Assembly (NCBI GenBank): GCA_029717555.1
Contig: JAMDHS010000081.1
Coordinates: 1-64,000, forward strand
Direction of reading: 5' to 3'
DNA length: 64,000 nucleotides
Origin: Peribolospora baueri
Taxonomy: Eukaryota; Basidiomycota; Peribolosporomycetes; Peribolosporales; Peribolosporaceae
Below are positions 1 to 10,338 of this stretch, piece after piece. Position numbers and translations under genes: made by a program. The notes under the pieces were generated by a model that was not told the origin of the DNA, searched no databases, and worked only from the letters and a program-made list of their open reading frames with translations. The stretch's first letter is position 1, and each line of letters begins with the position of its first letter.

Positions 1-71
<71 letters not shown>
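1..71. repeat. Poly-A run at the window edge
   Basis: An uninterrupted run of 71 A residues opens the window. It lies 31 bases past the last visible splice donor of a gene on the minus strand, inside what should be an intron, so it is probably a contig end or assembly artefact and not a biological tail. Nothing else is encoded in it. Confidence 0.9.
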
Positions 72-75
<4 letters not shown>

Positions 76-102
76 GAGGCCAGGCGCGAAGCGTAAACTC
101 AC

Positions 103-1480
103 TTCATGCTTGATCTCACACCTCAACTTCATCGTCGTCACGTCCCACACGCAAGCCTTGCCATCCGTGCCGGCGGTGACGACCGCGCCGCCTGCCACAC
201 CGGCGAGTTCGACGAACTCGGCCGCCTCGACGCTCTCGCCCTCCGCGTGCCCCTCCAGGGCGCCGATGACGGTTCCCGTGACGAGGTTGACGAGCCTAGA
301 CCCACCCGACGCTCCTCCCGCCAAGGCGAGCGTGGATGCCGGGTTGATGCACAGCGAGACGATGCCGCCGTCCATGTTGAAGCGCTGGTCTTCGGGGGAG
401 AATTTGTGCACTGGTGTCGTGGAGCGCGGATCCCAGAGAATCAAGGTCGAGTCCTCCGAAGCAGTGAGCAGTCGTTTGCCTGGGAAACGAGTCGAGCGGG
501 GTCAGGAGGGGAGGAGAAGAGCGACGCAGAAAGACGTGAGCGAGGATCGCGAGCGGAAGCTTGTAGATGACGGGATCAGGCGGCCTGGCGACTCACCGTC
601 CGGAGTGAATCGTCCGCAGGTGACGGGTCCGGTATGACCGACGAAGACGTTCATGGTGTTGCCAGTGGGCACTGCAGGAGGGAAGAACGGTCATGGGTTT
701 GAGCTGAAGTCTTTAAACGGAAAATTGATGAACATGACCCACACTGCCACATCCAGACTGTCGAGTCTGTCGCACCAGCAGCAAGGACGTTGCCTTTGAG
801 GTGCCATGCGAGCCACTACGGAGGCGCGTGAAATAGGGAGCGAAAAGGACAGACGACCAGTCAATAGCACGAACGGGGGGACGGCCTCGTTCAAAAAAAC
901 GCAGCCAAGGCCAACTCACAACGACTTCGTCGGGCCCCTCCAAATTGGTCAAGAACTCCCAGTTGGCCCACGCCTCGGCGCTGTCCTGAGCCGCGCCGTT
1001 CTTCACCCTCCTCCACACCCGCACCTTGCCGTCCATACCACCCGTCGCTGCGAGCTGGCCGTCGGCGCTCCAACCAACGGCCACAACGCTGTCCGAGTGT
1101 CCTCCAAGCTTGACCACCTCCGATCCGTCTAGTGTGCTCCAGATGTAGCCATTGTCGTCGCCACCTCCGGAGATCGCAAGTGGAGGGTTGGGGAAGGAGG
1201 GATGAAGGGAAAGGGCGAAGAGCGAGTCTCGGTGAGAGTAGAAAGCAGCGATGGACGTATCCTCAAACACCTCTCGCCCCATCCCCTCGCCCTCTCCTGC
1301 ACCGTGCCCACTGCCACCCTCGTGGCCGTCCATCTCGTCGTCGTCGTCGTCCATGGGCGCGCCACCGGACGGATCCACGGTGGCATCTTCCTCGACCTCG
1401 TCCACGCCGATGAACGCATCCTCTTCCCTACCGGCCTCTTCCTGCTGATTTTCGACCAGCTCTCCGTGGTCCGTTTCCAT
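103..1480 (-). CDS. SQT1: SQT1/AAMP-like WD40 ribosome-assembly protein, 3' end missing
   Basis: Exons (minus): 1480-920, 815-743, 671-597 and 479-103, then a GTGAGT donor leading into the poly-A edge. The visible 362 codons start with a very acidic tail (residues 1-70, with a DDDDDE run), followed by WD40 repeats. The WD repeats carry GHSDSVVAVGWSADG, WMWQLPTGN and GHTGPVTCGRFTPDG, in the order seen in yeast Sqt1 and human AAMP. Sqt1 is the dedicated chaperone that loads ribosomal protein uL16 (Rpl10) onto pre-60S particles; that function is inferred from the family. All junctions keep frame: phase 0, 1, 1. The start is the only ATG in the first exon that precedes the acidic tail. The C-terminal WD repeats lie outside the window. 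Identification is firm at family level. Confidence 0.88.
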
Positions 1481-2411
1481 AGTGGAGACTGGCTGGCTGA
1501 TTGGGGAGATCGAGTCGAAGAAGTGGGGGGGACGAGTGGAGCGCTATGCGAAGTTAAGAAGACGGCCAATGCTACCAACCGCCTCTAAGTCCGAAGGCGG
1601 TCCGGAGGAAATGCTGCGGCAAATAACCGGTCACGTGGAGGACCAGGCCCTTGACTTGGCATAGGAGATCTCTCCCGCTGCGTCTCAGAACTGGCCGTGA
1701 TCGTGGTCGTCCTCAGCTGTGTCCATCCCTTCTCTTTGCCGCCATAGGTACCGAGGCGCAGTAAGAGCCCGGCGAGAGGGAGGTCATGATCCAGGCCATT
1801 TGGGACCAGGCCTCTCAGCAACTTCCTGAGGGCCTGGACGGGTCGTGAGCCATAAAGGGCTGGGGTCGGCTCCTAAGATCTGCAACTGCTGGAGAATGTC
1901 CTGGATACCTAGACCATCCTTCGGGTGTCGCTTTATGGTCTCTGCGACGTCTAAAGCTGCTGAGTGAGGTGTTGAGGCTCGCGCTCGTCCTCTCCATGTT
2001 CGATCTTGAGTGGCTCGAAGTCTGGTATTCGTAAATGCTGGAGAATGTCCTGGATAGCTGGATAATGCTCCCGGTGTCGCTTTATGGTGTCTGCAGCATT
2101 CGAAGCTGCTTGGTGTGTGGCTGAGACTTGCAAGGGCCGCTGATCGGTTTGGGGATGGTGCTGCCTGACGGGGCCGGCTTTCCGAGTGTGCCGAGGTCCT
2201 CGGTCGAAGCGGGACGCTCTTCCCTTCTCTTTTCTTGTCATGGTGGTGGCTTTACACTGTATCTCCCTCTGGCTGGTCCAACAACTGTTTCTGTTGTTGC
2301 ACGTCCGGTCGATCTCTCACGATGTATTCATTCGCACGTATGTATTAATCAAGTAGCTCGACCGGGACTTTTACTTTGTTTTATTTCGACATGGTTGACC
2401 GTTAACCCGAT
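1481..2411. other. Intergenic region with a tandem duplication
   Basis: No gene could be supported here. The interval is the divergent promoter space between the SQT1-like gene and the peroxiredoxin gene. It contains two 74-base copies of a related sequence (listed separately) that could encode short helical peptides on the minus strand, but no full open gene with splice sites was found. Confidence 0.5.
1888..2110 (-). repeat. Tandem duplication, period 149 bases, two 74-base copies
   Basis: Copies lie at 1888-1961 and 2037-2110 and share long identical blocks, such as GAGAATGTCCTGGATA and GGTGTCGCTTTATGGT. On the minus strand they read ETIKRHPKDGLGIQDILQ and DTIKRHREHYPAIQDILQ. The peptide pattern is conserved better than chance would suggest, but the two copies are in different frames of the same strand and no complete gene was recognised. 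It may be a decayed gene, an unrecognised small gene with an intron between the copies, or plain DNA duplication. Confidence 0.6.
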
Positions 2412-2418
2412 TATATAA
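2412..2418 (+). promoter_or_regulatory. TATA-like element upstream of the peroxiredoxin gene
   Basis: TATATAA stands about 98 bases before the candidate peroxiredoxin ATG, in an otherwise GC-rich region. Position and composition suit a core promoter of a stress-inducible gene. This is inference from sequence only. Confidence 0.4.
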
Positions 2419-2515
2419 GCTGATAACGGTTCCGTGTAGCGCGCTGTGGATAACATCAGTGCCTCACTACGACGACAACGACTACGACGCCAACGGAAGA
2501 GAGACGAGACAGGAA

Positions 2516-3404
2516 ATGGCGAGCGACGCCGTCTCTTTGCCTCTCGAGACGAGCTTGTGGTGCTTACCCTCCCGGTCCCCTTTTACCACCCTGACACAAA
2601 TGGACAGGCTCCCTCTACGCCCTTCGCCCTGCCACACACGGCCAGCTCCAATTTATCCCGTACGACGCCTCGCTCGGCAATGACCTTTCAGTGTGTGGGA
2701 AAGCGCAGGTGTTGAACACACACGATGCATGGAAGGGAAAGAAGGTGGGTCTGGTACCGTCCTGTCGAATAGACGGATACGAGGAGCCTAACTCGAGGTC
2801 GTCGACTTGCATTGGATGGTGTCCTAGGTGGTCGTCTTCGCCGTACCAGGAGCGTTCTCCCCCGTGAGTGGCAGGCATCTTTCTAAACCTGCGTCGTCCC
2901 CATAGCGCTCGCTCTCTCTCAATTGTCCATTCTGCCCCACGCTGCCCCATGTCATTAACCTTGGCCCAGACCTGCTCAGCCTCACACCTGCCCTCGTACA
3001 TCCAGCTCGCGTCGCTGCTCAAATCGAAAGGGGTGGAGGAGATGGCGTGTGTCAGCGCGGACTCGCACTGGGTCATGAGCGCTTGGGGAAGGGCGACGGG
3101 AGCGAGCGAGAAGGGCATTGTCATGCTGAGCGACCCGAAAGGGGAGTGGCTCAAGCAGCTGGGGAAGGAGTTCTGGGACGAGGGCAGGGAGAAGTGAGTG
3201 TCCTCTCTTCGTCGCCTGGTCTCGGACATCCACCAACGGATGCGCTCATCTCTACCGCTTCCTGCTTGCTGCACAACCGTTTATCTCAGGCCACAGCGCT
3301 TCGCCGTCATCGTCGAGGATCTGCGGGTCACGCACGTCGGGCTGGAGACGGAGAAAGGCGTGGTCGGCGTCAGCGGCGCCGAGGAGGTGCTCAAGGCCCT
3401 TTGA
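2516..3404 (+). CDS. Peroxiredoxin, PRX5/AHP1 type
   Basis: The supported exons are 2646-2744, 2828-2863, 2970-3193 and 3290-3404 (158 codons), all joining in frame. They spell QFIPYDAS, then VPGAFSP, then TCSASHLPSY, which reconstitutes the peroxidatic-cysteine motif PGAFSPTCS. Downstream are GVEEMACVSADSHWVMSAW, RFAVIVEDL and a C-terminal SGAEEVLKAL, all typical of atypical 2-Cys peroxiredoxins of the AHP1/PRX5 family. These enzymes reduce peroxides using thioredoxin or glutathione/glutaredoxin. The first exon is uncertain: the ATG at 2516 (MASDAV) is plausible, but I could not find a donor that joins it in frame, so about 10 N-terminal residues are unresolved. A GST gene follows in the same direction. 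Confidence 0.85.
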
Positions 3405-3980
3405 CCTGGCTGGATGGAAGATTGCGGTGGAAAGCGGAGAAAGGAAGAGAACTAGAGGATCCGTCCCGAAGGCACCAGTCGGATTGTATCTAGACATGGA
3501 CGAAGCACTCCATCCATCCTTCCCATCGATATCTCTCCATGGCGTTCCCCTCCGTCGCACGCCATGTCAGCAGACCAACCGCAAGTCCATCTTCGCACCT
3601 ACCTCCCGTCTCAGCATGGGGAGTATGTCTATGAGACCCGCCGAGGGTGTCAACGTCCCTCGGCAGATATAGGGACTTGGATTCGACACTGCAGCGCCAA
3701 GTCCATCAGTACCAATCCCCACCCATCCCAGCCGTCGTCGGCCGTATCGGTACGTTGACGGGGCGACAGAACCTCAAACGTCGATGTCCCTCTCTGCTTT
3801 CCTGGTACACTCGACACACTCCATGGCGCCCAGGCGCACTCGCTGTGACTTACTCTGCCTTCTGCCTGCCGAGTGAGGTTGTCTATATATACAGCTCCTG
3901 GCATCGCCGAATGCCCTCTCTCTTGCGACCACAGTCACGAGCACGTCCACCGCCTTCGCCCCTCTTCTCTCTGCCTCAAC
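3405..3980 (+). other. Intergenic region with the GST promoter
   Basis: No coding sequence was supported. The right end holds a TATA-like stretch (listed separately) about 90 bases before the GST start; the rest is pyrimidine-rich leader. Confidence 0.5.
3884..3891 (+). promoter_or_regulatory. TATA-like element upstream of the GST gene
   Basis: TATATATA lies 90 bases before the GST start codon. The neighbouring peroxiredoxin gene has a TATA-like element at a similar distance, so both redox genes may be of the inducible, TATA-containing class. This is inference. Confidence 0.4.
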
Positions 3981-5257
3981 ATGTCCGCCTCCGCTCTGCC
4001 TGAGCTGCGTCTCATTCACGGCTTGTATCCCTCTCCCTGTGAGCACTGCTCCATATCCGAGCCTGCTCGCTCTCGTCCAGGAGCACCCATCGCTCCTCTC
4101 TCCTGATCCTCCGCTCGTTCCGCCGCACTCCCTCACCTCCCGCCTTGCTCGAGGACAGACACGCGCAAGGTCGTCGTCGCCGCGCGAGAGCTCGGTCTTG
4201 ACCAGCACCTCAAGCTCGAGGCAGCGAGTGAGTGCTGATCGTCCGTGAGCGCCGTTCGGTGGCGGAACGAACGGGCCCCCAGTCCCGTCGTTCGCCGTTC
4301 ACACGACCTTGCCGTCCTCGCTTTGTCGGCGAAGCCATCGGCTGGAATGTTCCCACCTCTGCCAAGGAGGGCGAGATCCCCTACGAAAAGTACAACCCCA
4401 CCGCTAAGATAGGTAGACGATGGCTAGCCACTACTGCAGCCCATGACCTGGCTTGCACAGCAAACGCGCGACCTGCGCATCTGACTAGCGGCACCACGGT
4501 GTCCTTCTTCCGATGCCTCGCAGATCCCGATCTTCATATCCACTCCCGCGGACGGCAGCCCACCGTCAACCTATTTTGGCTCGCAGAACATCATCCAATA
4601 CCTTGACGCCCTCGCTGGAGGCGATAAGCTGCTTCCTGCCGCTCCCGGTCCCGAAGGGATGGTGAAGAGGGTCGACGAGCTGGTCTTGGAGGCCATCTCT
4701 GACGGTCTGCTCGACGCGTCGGTTTTGATGGCGGTTGAGAATATAGTAAGGGTGAGTGAGAGAAGAGGGGCGAGACTCTTCTTCGTCACCGCTCTCAGGC
4801 GGACGATAGCCGCCCGCACTCGCGCCCACTTCCATGCTCACTTTTTCCCTTGGACACCCACTCTGTCTTCTCCACCTTGTCAATCCCGTGTGCTTAGCCC
4901 GAAGCTCTGAGGTGGCCCGAGTGGTACTCTGGCCAGCGTGTCAAGGTCATCCGCGCCCTGCACGCCCTGGCCGCCCGCGCACCCTCGCCGGCCTCCGCGT
5001 CCGCGTCCTTTGCGGACGACGCGTCCACCCCCGCTGACCTGTCCGGCGCTCGCCTTGCCGATCCGGAGGACCCGTCGTCGGAGACCCCCCCGCTCTCCGT
5101 CGGGAATATCGCGGCGGCCTGCGCGCTGTGGTTCCTCGACCTGCACTTCGCGGACGAAATCAAGTGGAGGGAGATACCCGGCGTCGGGGAGCGCCTCGCC
5201 CCTTGGTATGACAAGGTGTCCCAGAGGCCTAGTTGGCGCCCTTTCCCAGAGGCCTAG
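3981..5257 (+). CDS. Glutathione S-transferase-like protein
   Basis: Exons: 3981-4038, 4159-4227, 4335-4408, 4524-4751 and 4898-5257 (about 262 residues). The N-terminal thioredoxin-like half has LYPSPYTRKVVVAARELGL, then IPIFISTPADG and STYFGSQNIIQYLDAL, the usual glutathione-binding layout. The helical C-terminal domain has SVGNIAAACALWFLDLHF and WYDKVSQRPSW, the classical GST end. Family members conjugate glutathione to electrophiles in the cytosol; the substrate is unknown. Oddity: the third junction does not work with a normal GT-AG intron. The only nearby GT (after AAGATAG) would shift the frame and stop at 4604-4606, whereas homology requires AAG to join ATC. Either an AT-AG intron is used, the assembly has a base error, or the gene is damaged. 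A 25-base-period duplication overlaps the stop codon. Confidence 0.8.
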
Positions 5258-5265
5258 TTGGCGCC
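5219..5265 (+). repeat. Two identical 22-base copies across the GST stop codon
   Basis: The 22-base sequence that begins TCCCAGAGGCCTAG occurs at 5219-5240 and again at 5244-5265. The period of 25 shifts the frame, so the first copy is read QRPSW and the second supplies EA-stop. The duplication therefore set the present C-terminus of the GST. Confidence 0.9.
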
Positions 5266-5778
5266 CGCACTGAGTCCTACCTACGTAGCGCCGAGCGGGC
5301 GACGCGCGGCATTGCACGGCACAATTCGTCGCTCGCTCGCTCGCTCGTCCTCTCTGTCTGTCTCCTCGCGACGACGATGTAGAAATCATTTGAGAATTCG
5401 AGAACACGGCAAGCAAAGGACGTACACACACGTATTTACATCGATCCATCGCATCCGCGCGACCCGCCACGCCGGACGGAAAGGGACGGAAGACGACAGC
5501 GGGGGGACTGCCGGGCGGAGAAGAGACTCGACGGGGTCCAAGCGGGCGAGCGATTCCATTCGTTCCATCCGAGTGCGTTCCTCAAATCAAGACTACAGGG
5601 CAAACGACGACGGGGAGAAGGGGTATATCGAGCCGCTCAACGGCGCAAGAGAAAGGAAAGGGATGGAGGGGGCAAGACAGCAGTTTGGGAAGGGATCGTT
5701 CGAGGGAAGGAAGGAAGGAAGAAGTCGGTCGAGACGAGGGGAGACCGTGGGAGGAGGGTAAAGCGAATGGCAGGTTGG
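5266..5778. other. Convergent 3' intergenic region
   Basis: This lies between the 3' ends of the GST (plus) and chitin synthase (minus) genes. It has low-complexity stretches (GCTCGCTCGCTCG near 5330, purine-rich GGAAGGAAGG near 5705) and no supported gene. Confidence 0.5.
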
Positions 5779-8700
5779 TTACCATCCGAATATACGGAGG
5801 AGGAGGTATACCGTCGAGCCGAAGAATCGCACCGCGCCGAGGCCCGCGGTGCCCCAGAACAACGCCGTCTGGTATGGAGACACGATGACCGCTCTGCGGG
5901 AAAGAGAGAGGATGGGGGCAGAGTCAGCGAGCGGACCGCGAACGGACCGCGACGGCATCCGCCGATGGCACAGCCTGACGTCGCGCGCTCACTTAGGGTC
6001 ATTGTTGTAAAGCGTCTTGCGGACGTAATTGTTGAACCAGGTGCTCGTGAAGATGATAATCTGAGGGCGAGCGAGGAGCGCGAAAGCACGGGGTCAGCAC
6101 CGGTCCAGCGACTCGTGTCCTCGACGTCACTCACAAGCGCCGCGTTGACGGCGAACCAAATCAAGACAACTGTGAAAAAGCAACGAGGAGAGGCACATGG
6201 TGGATGAGCGAAAGACGAACAAAAAAGCACAGTTTTGAGGCAGAGCTCCGCTCGACCGACGCACCGTTTGTTCGGTAGTTGCGGTAGTCTGCGCCGGGCC
6301 AGGTCAAGGACATGCATGCCGAGAGAGGGAGAGGTAAGGGTGGGGTGAGCCGGGAAAGGAGCACCAAACGAAGTCTCAGAAATCCGATCGGATCGTCCAA
6401 CTCGCAATTCGGCACTCACGGTCTTCTTGTTTGGTGGCAGCGTCGCGCTTCTTGTGCTCCTCCTTGTGGGGCGTCGCGAGTTCCTGGCGCATCTTGTTCC
6501 ACAGCTCGTCTACGTCCTCCCTCTTCTGGAGCACCTCCACCACGGCGACCTCCTTTCCGTCCTTGTTCACCGTCTTGGCGCCGCCGAGGTCCTTGGCGTT
6601 GTTGTCGCCCTTGGTGCCCCACGAGACGTCATGGAGGTTGCACATTGAGTAAATGCCGAGGACGGAGATGTAGGAGGGCATGAGGAAGAGGTACTGGAGG
6701 AAGGAGGTGAGCATGTGCCAGGGCTCAAAGTGGAGAAGGGAGGAGACGAGGTAGAGGACGTAAGTGGCGGCGAGGGCGATGACGATGTCTCGGAAGCTGT
6801 TTGTCTTGAGCAGCGTCAACATGTTGCTAGATGTCCAGCCCGACGCGTGATTCAAGCCGGCCTTGACGACGGCGAGGTAGATCGTCCATCCGGCGCAGTA
6901 GAGGACGAGGCCCATGATGACGGCGAAGAGGAGCATGGCCGAGGTGTAGGCGAAATTGGACCCCTGCGGGCGGTTTCCGAGCGAACAGATGACGAGGACG
7001 AGAATGAGGGCGATGTAGACGTTCTGCAGTACCTCAAGCACCGCCGTCCCTTCGCCCCAGAAGGGGTCGTGGGTGGTATCCTGGGTCGCGGATTGGACGA
7101 GGAAGAAGAAGGCGAGGAAAAAGTTGCCGATGGCGGTGAAGGTGAAGAGAAGCTGGACGAGGTTGTAGAGCCACTGGACCTGGAGCCAGATCTTGCGGAA
7201 GAAGCCTTGTCCGGAGGTCCAGATGCGGTAACCGAACACGGTGGCGTGGATCGAGGCGAAGAGCGAGCCATTGAGCCAGCGGCGACGTTGGGAGATGAAC
7301 TGCGAAAGCGGGAGCGCCAAGAGGCACGGGTGAGGCCCAGGGCGTCCGACTTCGGGACGAACAAGCAGACGGACAGGAGCTCACCTCTGGCACCCTATCA
7401 GGCACGTCGGTGGAAGCCTTTGCGCTCTTTACGTACTTGAGCACCCACGATTCGCGCTTCTTGGTCACAATCTCGAAGCAGAGGATGCGGTCCTCGGCAA
7501 GATACATGTTGGACTCGAACAGGCTCGCCGTGTGTGCGCCGGGAGCGTGCATGGCCTCGCCCTTGAAGTAGCTGTTCAGCGGGCCCGTGCCGTCATGGCT
7601 GTTGAGGAGGGCCTGGTAACGATAGGCGGAGAAGGCGCCAGGCAAGACGGAGATGTAGCCGAAGACGGACTCTAGGGGCTGTAAGAGGAAAAGGAAAAAG
7701 AGGAGAAGCGAAAGGCAAAGGAAAAGTAAGCATGGGCGGGAGGCCAAGGAATGGCAAATGTGGTCGTCTCGGAGGGAAGCGTACCTTGTCAAGAATGTTA
7801 GAAATCTTGTACTCAAAGTTCTGACTGGCGACAAGCGGGTTGATGAGCAGATAGCAGCCCCTGCCGGTATCGACGCAGATCTCTCCACATGCGCCACCGA
7901 CGTGCGAGTCCTTGTCAAAGGCCTTCCAGAGTTCGTAAATCGACGTTCCCGTCGGTTTGGTGCCGACGTCGATCAGCACGCATACGTTGGGTTTGAGCTG
8001 TGGGGAAAAGGCATTGAAGAACCAGCGGTGCGAGTTGAGCCTGCGATAGGGGGAAGCAGAGGCGAAGGCGATCTTTGTCAGCGCGGCGAGCGAGGAACGA
8101 CGAAGCGGATCACCCACTTCTTCTTGTTCTGCTCCTTGAGGCAAAAGAGCACCTGAACGGGACAGGTGCCAACAGAAATGTTGCCCTTGTCGTCGACGAT
8201 GACGTTGGTGGTATACTCGAACAAGTGCGCCTGCACGTCCTTGCCAGCCACCGTGTCCTTTGCGATGCCGTCCTGATAGCAGCCCATGAGCCCAAGGACC
8301 TGCAGTGGTTGGCAGAAGAAAAAGTCATGAGCTGTGAGAAAAAGGACTACGGACAGGGGAAAGTGATCCGCGCGGCGCACCTTCAGAGTCCTGTCATTGA
8401 TCTTCTGCCGCCCATCGCTGACAACGCAGACCACCACCTTCTTCCACGAGTCCGGGCCCCACGTCTTGGACCTAGTGCGCCCTTGAAGGTGAGCAATGTT
8501 TTTGATCACGGCGTTCATCGTGCGGACGAAGAGGATTTCGTCTGTGGCAGAAAAGACAAAGAATGGGAGAAAAGACAAAGAAACAAACCGAGGATCAGCA
8601 ATCGGCACTTCAAACATCTGGGTATGTATCTGGGCAATCACGGACGGTACCCACCTTCGTTATACATGGTAAGCACGATAAACAGCTCCGTCTGCCGGCC

Positions 8701-10047
8701 AAAAAGAAACTGCCTCAGGCTATACTTTTTCCTCACAAAATCGTCCGGGTCACACGTGACGGCGGTGTAGCGCATGTGCGTCGACTCGTCGCCGGATGTG
8801 CCGGCGGGTTTAGAGATGTTGCTGGGCACGGGACAGTCGAGGACGAGGTTGCCTTGCTGGAGCTCGACATGCTTGACGGTCTGTGGAAGAAGGGAGACGA
8901 GAAAGGAGAGAGTGAGCGGCGCCGGCCTAGCCAATAGACCTTGCCCACCCTCGTCGTGGACTCACCCTCTTCCTCATGATCCTCTCCCTAGCCTGGCTAT
9001 AAGCGCTGGGCGCATACCCCATTTGCGGGTCGGGCATTTGATAACCGCCCTTCCACCTGCCGCCACCGCCGCCGTAGTATGCGCCGGGTGAAGGAACGTC
9101 GCTGAACGTACCCATCGTGGGCGGGTAGCCGGGGCCGGTGCCATGGCCGTAGCCGAGGGAGGGCGGGGGAGCGTAATCGGGAGCGCCAGAGTTGTGGATG
9201 GACACCTCGGACATCTCCATCGCGTGGGCGTCGTACGGGGCGAGGTGCGTCGAGCTCTTGTAGCTCGCCCCGTCATCGTATGGCGCGCCGGTGGCAGACG
9301 AGTTGGCGTGGTGAAAACTGGGGCGGGCGTGTGCCGACGGGGTAGGGTCGTAGGCACTGGCGCCTCCGTAGCCGCCGTGGGGAGACTGGTAGGCCATGTC
9401 TCCGGCTGCGGGGTGGGGGTGGTTGTAAACGTGGTCGACGTTGCGAGATTGCAAAGGGTCGCCTACTCCTGCTCCGAATGCTGGGGAATGGGCAGGAGAG
9501 GCGGCGCCGTGAGAGCCGGAGTAGTAGTCGTTGACGAGGTCGTACTGGGCGCCACTGGTGACGCTGCTGGCGCCTCCGTCGCGGGAATGGGGGTCCGTGT
9601 AGCCGTCGGGCTCTTGGTGGAAGGGAAGCGGGGAGGCAGGGTGGAGGTTGACCTGGCTGGACGAGTCCTGGGCATAGAAGGGAGGTTGATGACCGGGCTG
9701 GATATACCCGGTCGGGGTCGGCGACGGTGAAACGTTGTGCGTCCTCACGCCCGGCGTGGAGGCTTGCCTGGTAGTGTCGATGGACGAGGGGCGATGGAAG
9801 GCGAAGGGGAAGAGGGGCAAAAACGATGATCAGCGCCGCCGCCGCCGAGGTGTTATGAATGAACGGGCGAAGAAGCCAAGGCGAGATGAGGGTAGCGGGC
9901 CGGACGGGGTGTCAAGACGACGCGACACGCGACGGGGACGGCAACGACGACGGCGTTCTACATCCTGCATCGCTCTCAGTCCATCCATCTCGGACGAGAC
10001 GAGACGAGACGATACTACTGCTACTACGACGACTACTGCTACTACGA

Positions 10048-10078
<31 letters not shown>

Positions 10079-10237
10079 GACGACGAGAACGACCAAGTTG
10101 GCCATGCGACGGACGACGACTCTGCGCACGCGTCATGCGGTCTGGTCTGTCTCCCTGCCACGGGTGATCACCGGCAGCGAGGGCAAGCGGGGCGTCACTC
10201 ACCTGCGGGGCTTGTGGGGCTGTTCGTAGTAGGCCAT
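5779..10237 (-). CDS. Chitin synthase, division 1 (class I-III type)
   Basis: Twelve exons (minus): 10237-10203, 9767-8966, 8880-8655, 8541-8381, 8299-8118, 8040-7785, 7678-7385, 7299-6420, 6288-6265, 6169-6135, 6060-5993 and 5893-5779. All phases agree and give 1025 residues. Residues 1-280 are a Tyr/Pro/Gly-rich disordered tail. The catalytic region shows [49 protein letters not shown] and [12 protein letters not shown]. The chitin synthase signature QRRRW is at residues 656-660, followed by several membrane segments; the last exon is a transmembrane hairpin ending RIFGW. The enzyme polymerises UDP-GlcNAc into chitin at the plasma membrane. The first exon is only 35 bases ([12 protein letters not shown]), followed by a 435-base intron with a trinucleotide repeat. 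A 24-base exon (6288-6265) is present. Confidence 0.95.
10009..10088. repeat. Trinucleotide microsatellite in chitin synthase intron 1
   Basis: A mixed run of CTA, CTG and CGA triplets (GATACTACTGCTACTACGAC and onward, ending in repeated CGA) lies inside the long first intron of the chitin synthase gene. It is simple sequence with no supported coding role. Confidence 0.8.
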
Positions 10238-10301
10238 GGCGTGAGAGGGGGAGGGATGGAAGGACGAAGGGGGCGAAGGAGAGAGGGTGCCGTCAAGGGA
10301 G

Positions 10302-10338
<37 letters not shown>

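Noticed and set aside
1-71. Poly-A as a retroposon tail
   Set aside because: No LINE or SINE body or target-site duplication is visible beside it, and it lies at the window edge within an intron.
2600-2645. ATG at 2600 as the peroxiredoxin start
   Set aside because: It is in a different frame from the conserved QFIPYDAS exon and has no donor to fix it.
4405-4523. U12-type AT-AC intron in the GST gene
   Set aside because: The U12 donor consensus ATATCCTT and an AC end are absent; only the frame argues for a non-GT start, so it is reported as unresolved.
9143-9730. Plus-strand 195-codon frame
   Set aside because: Shadow of the disordered N-terminal exon of chitin synthase; composition is Gly/Val/Arg only.
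10009-10088. CRISPR-like repeat
   Set aside because: It is a degenerate triplet microsatellite inside a fungal intron, without spacers or regular repeats.
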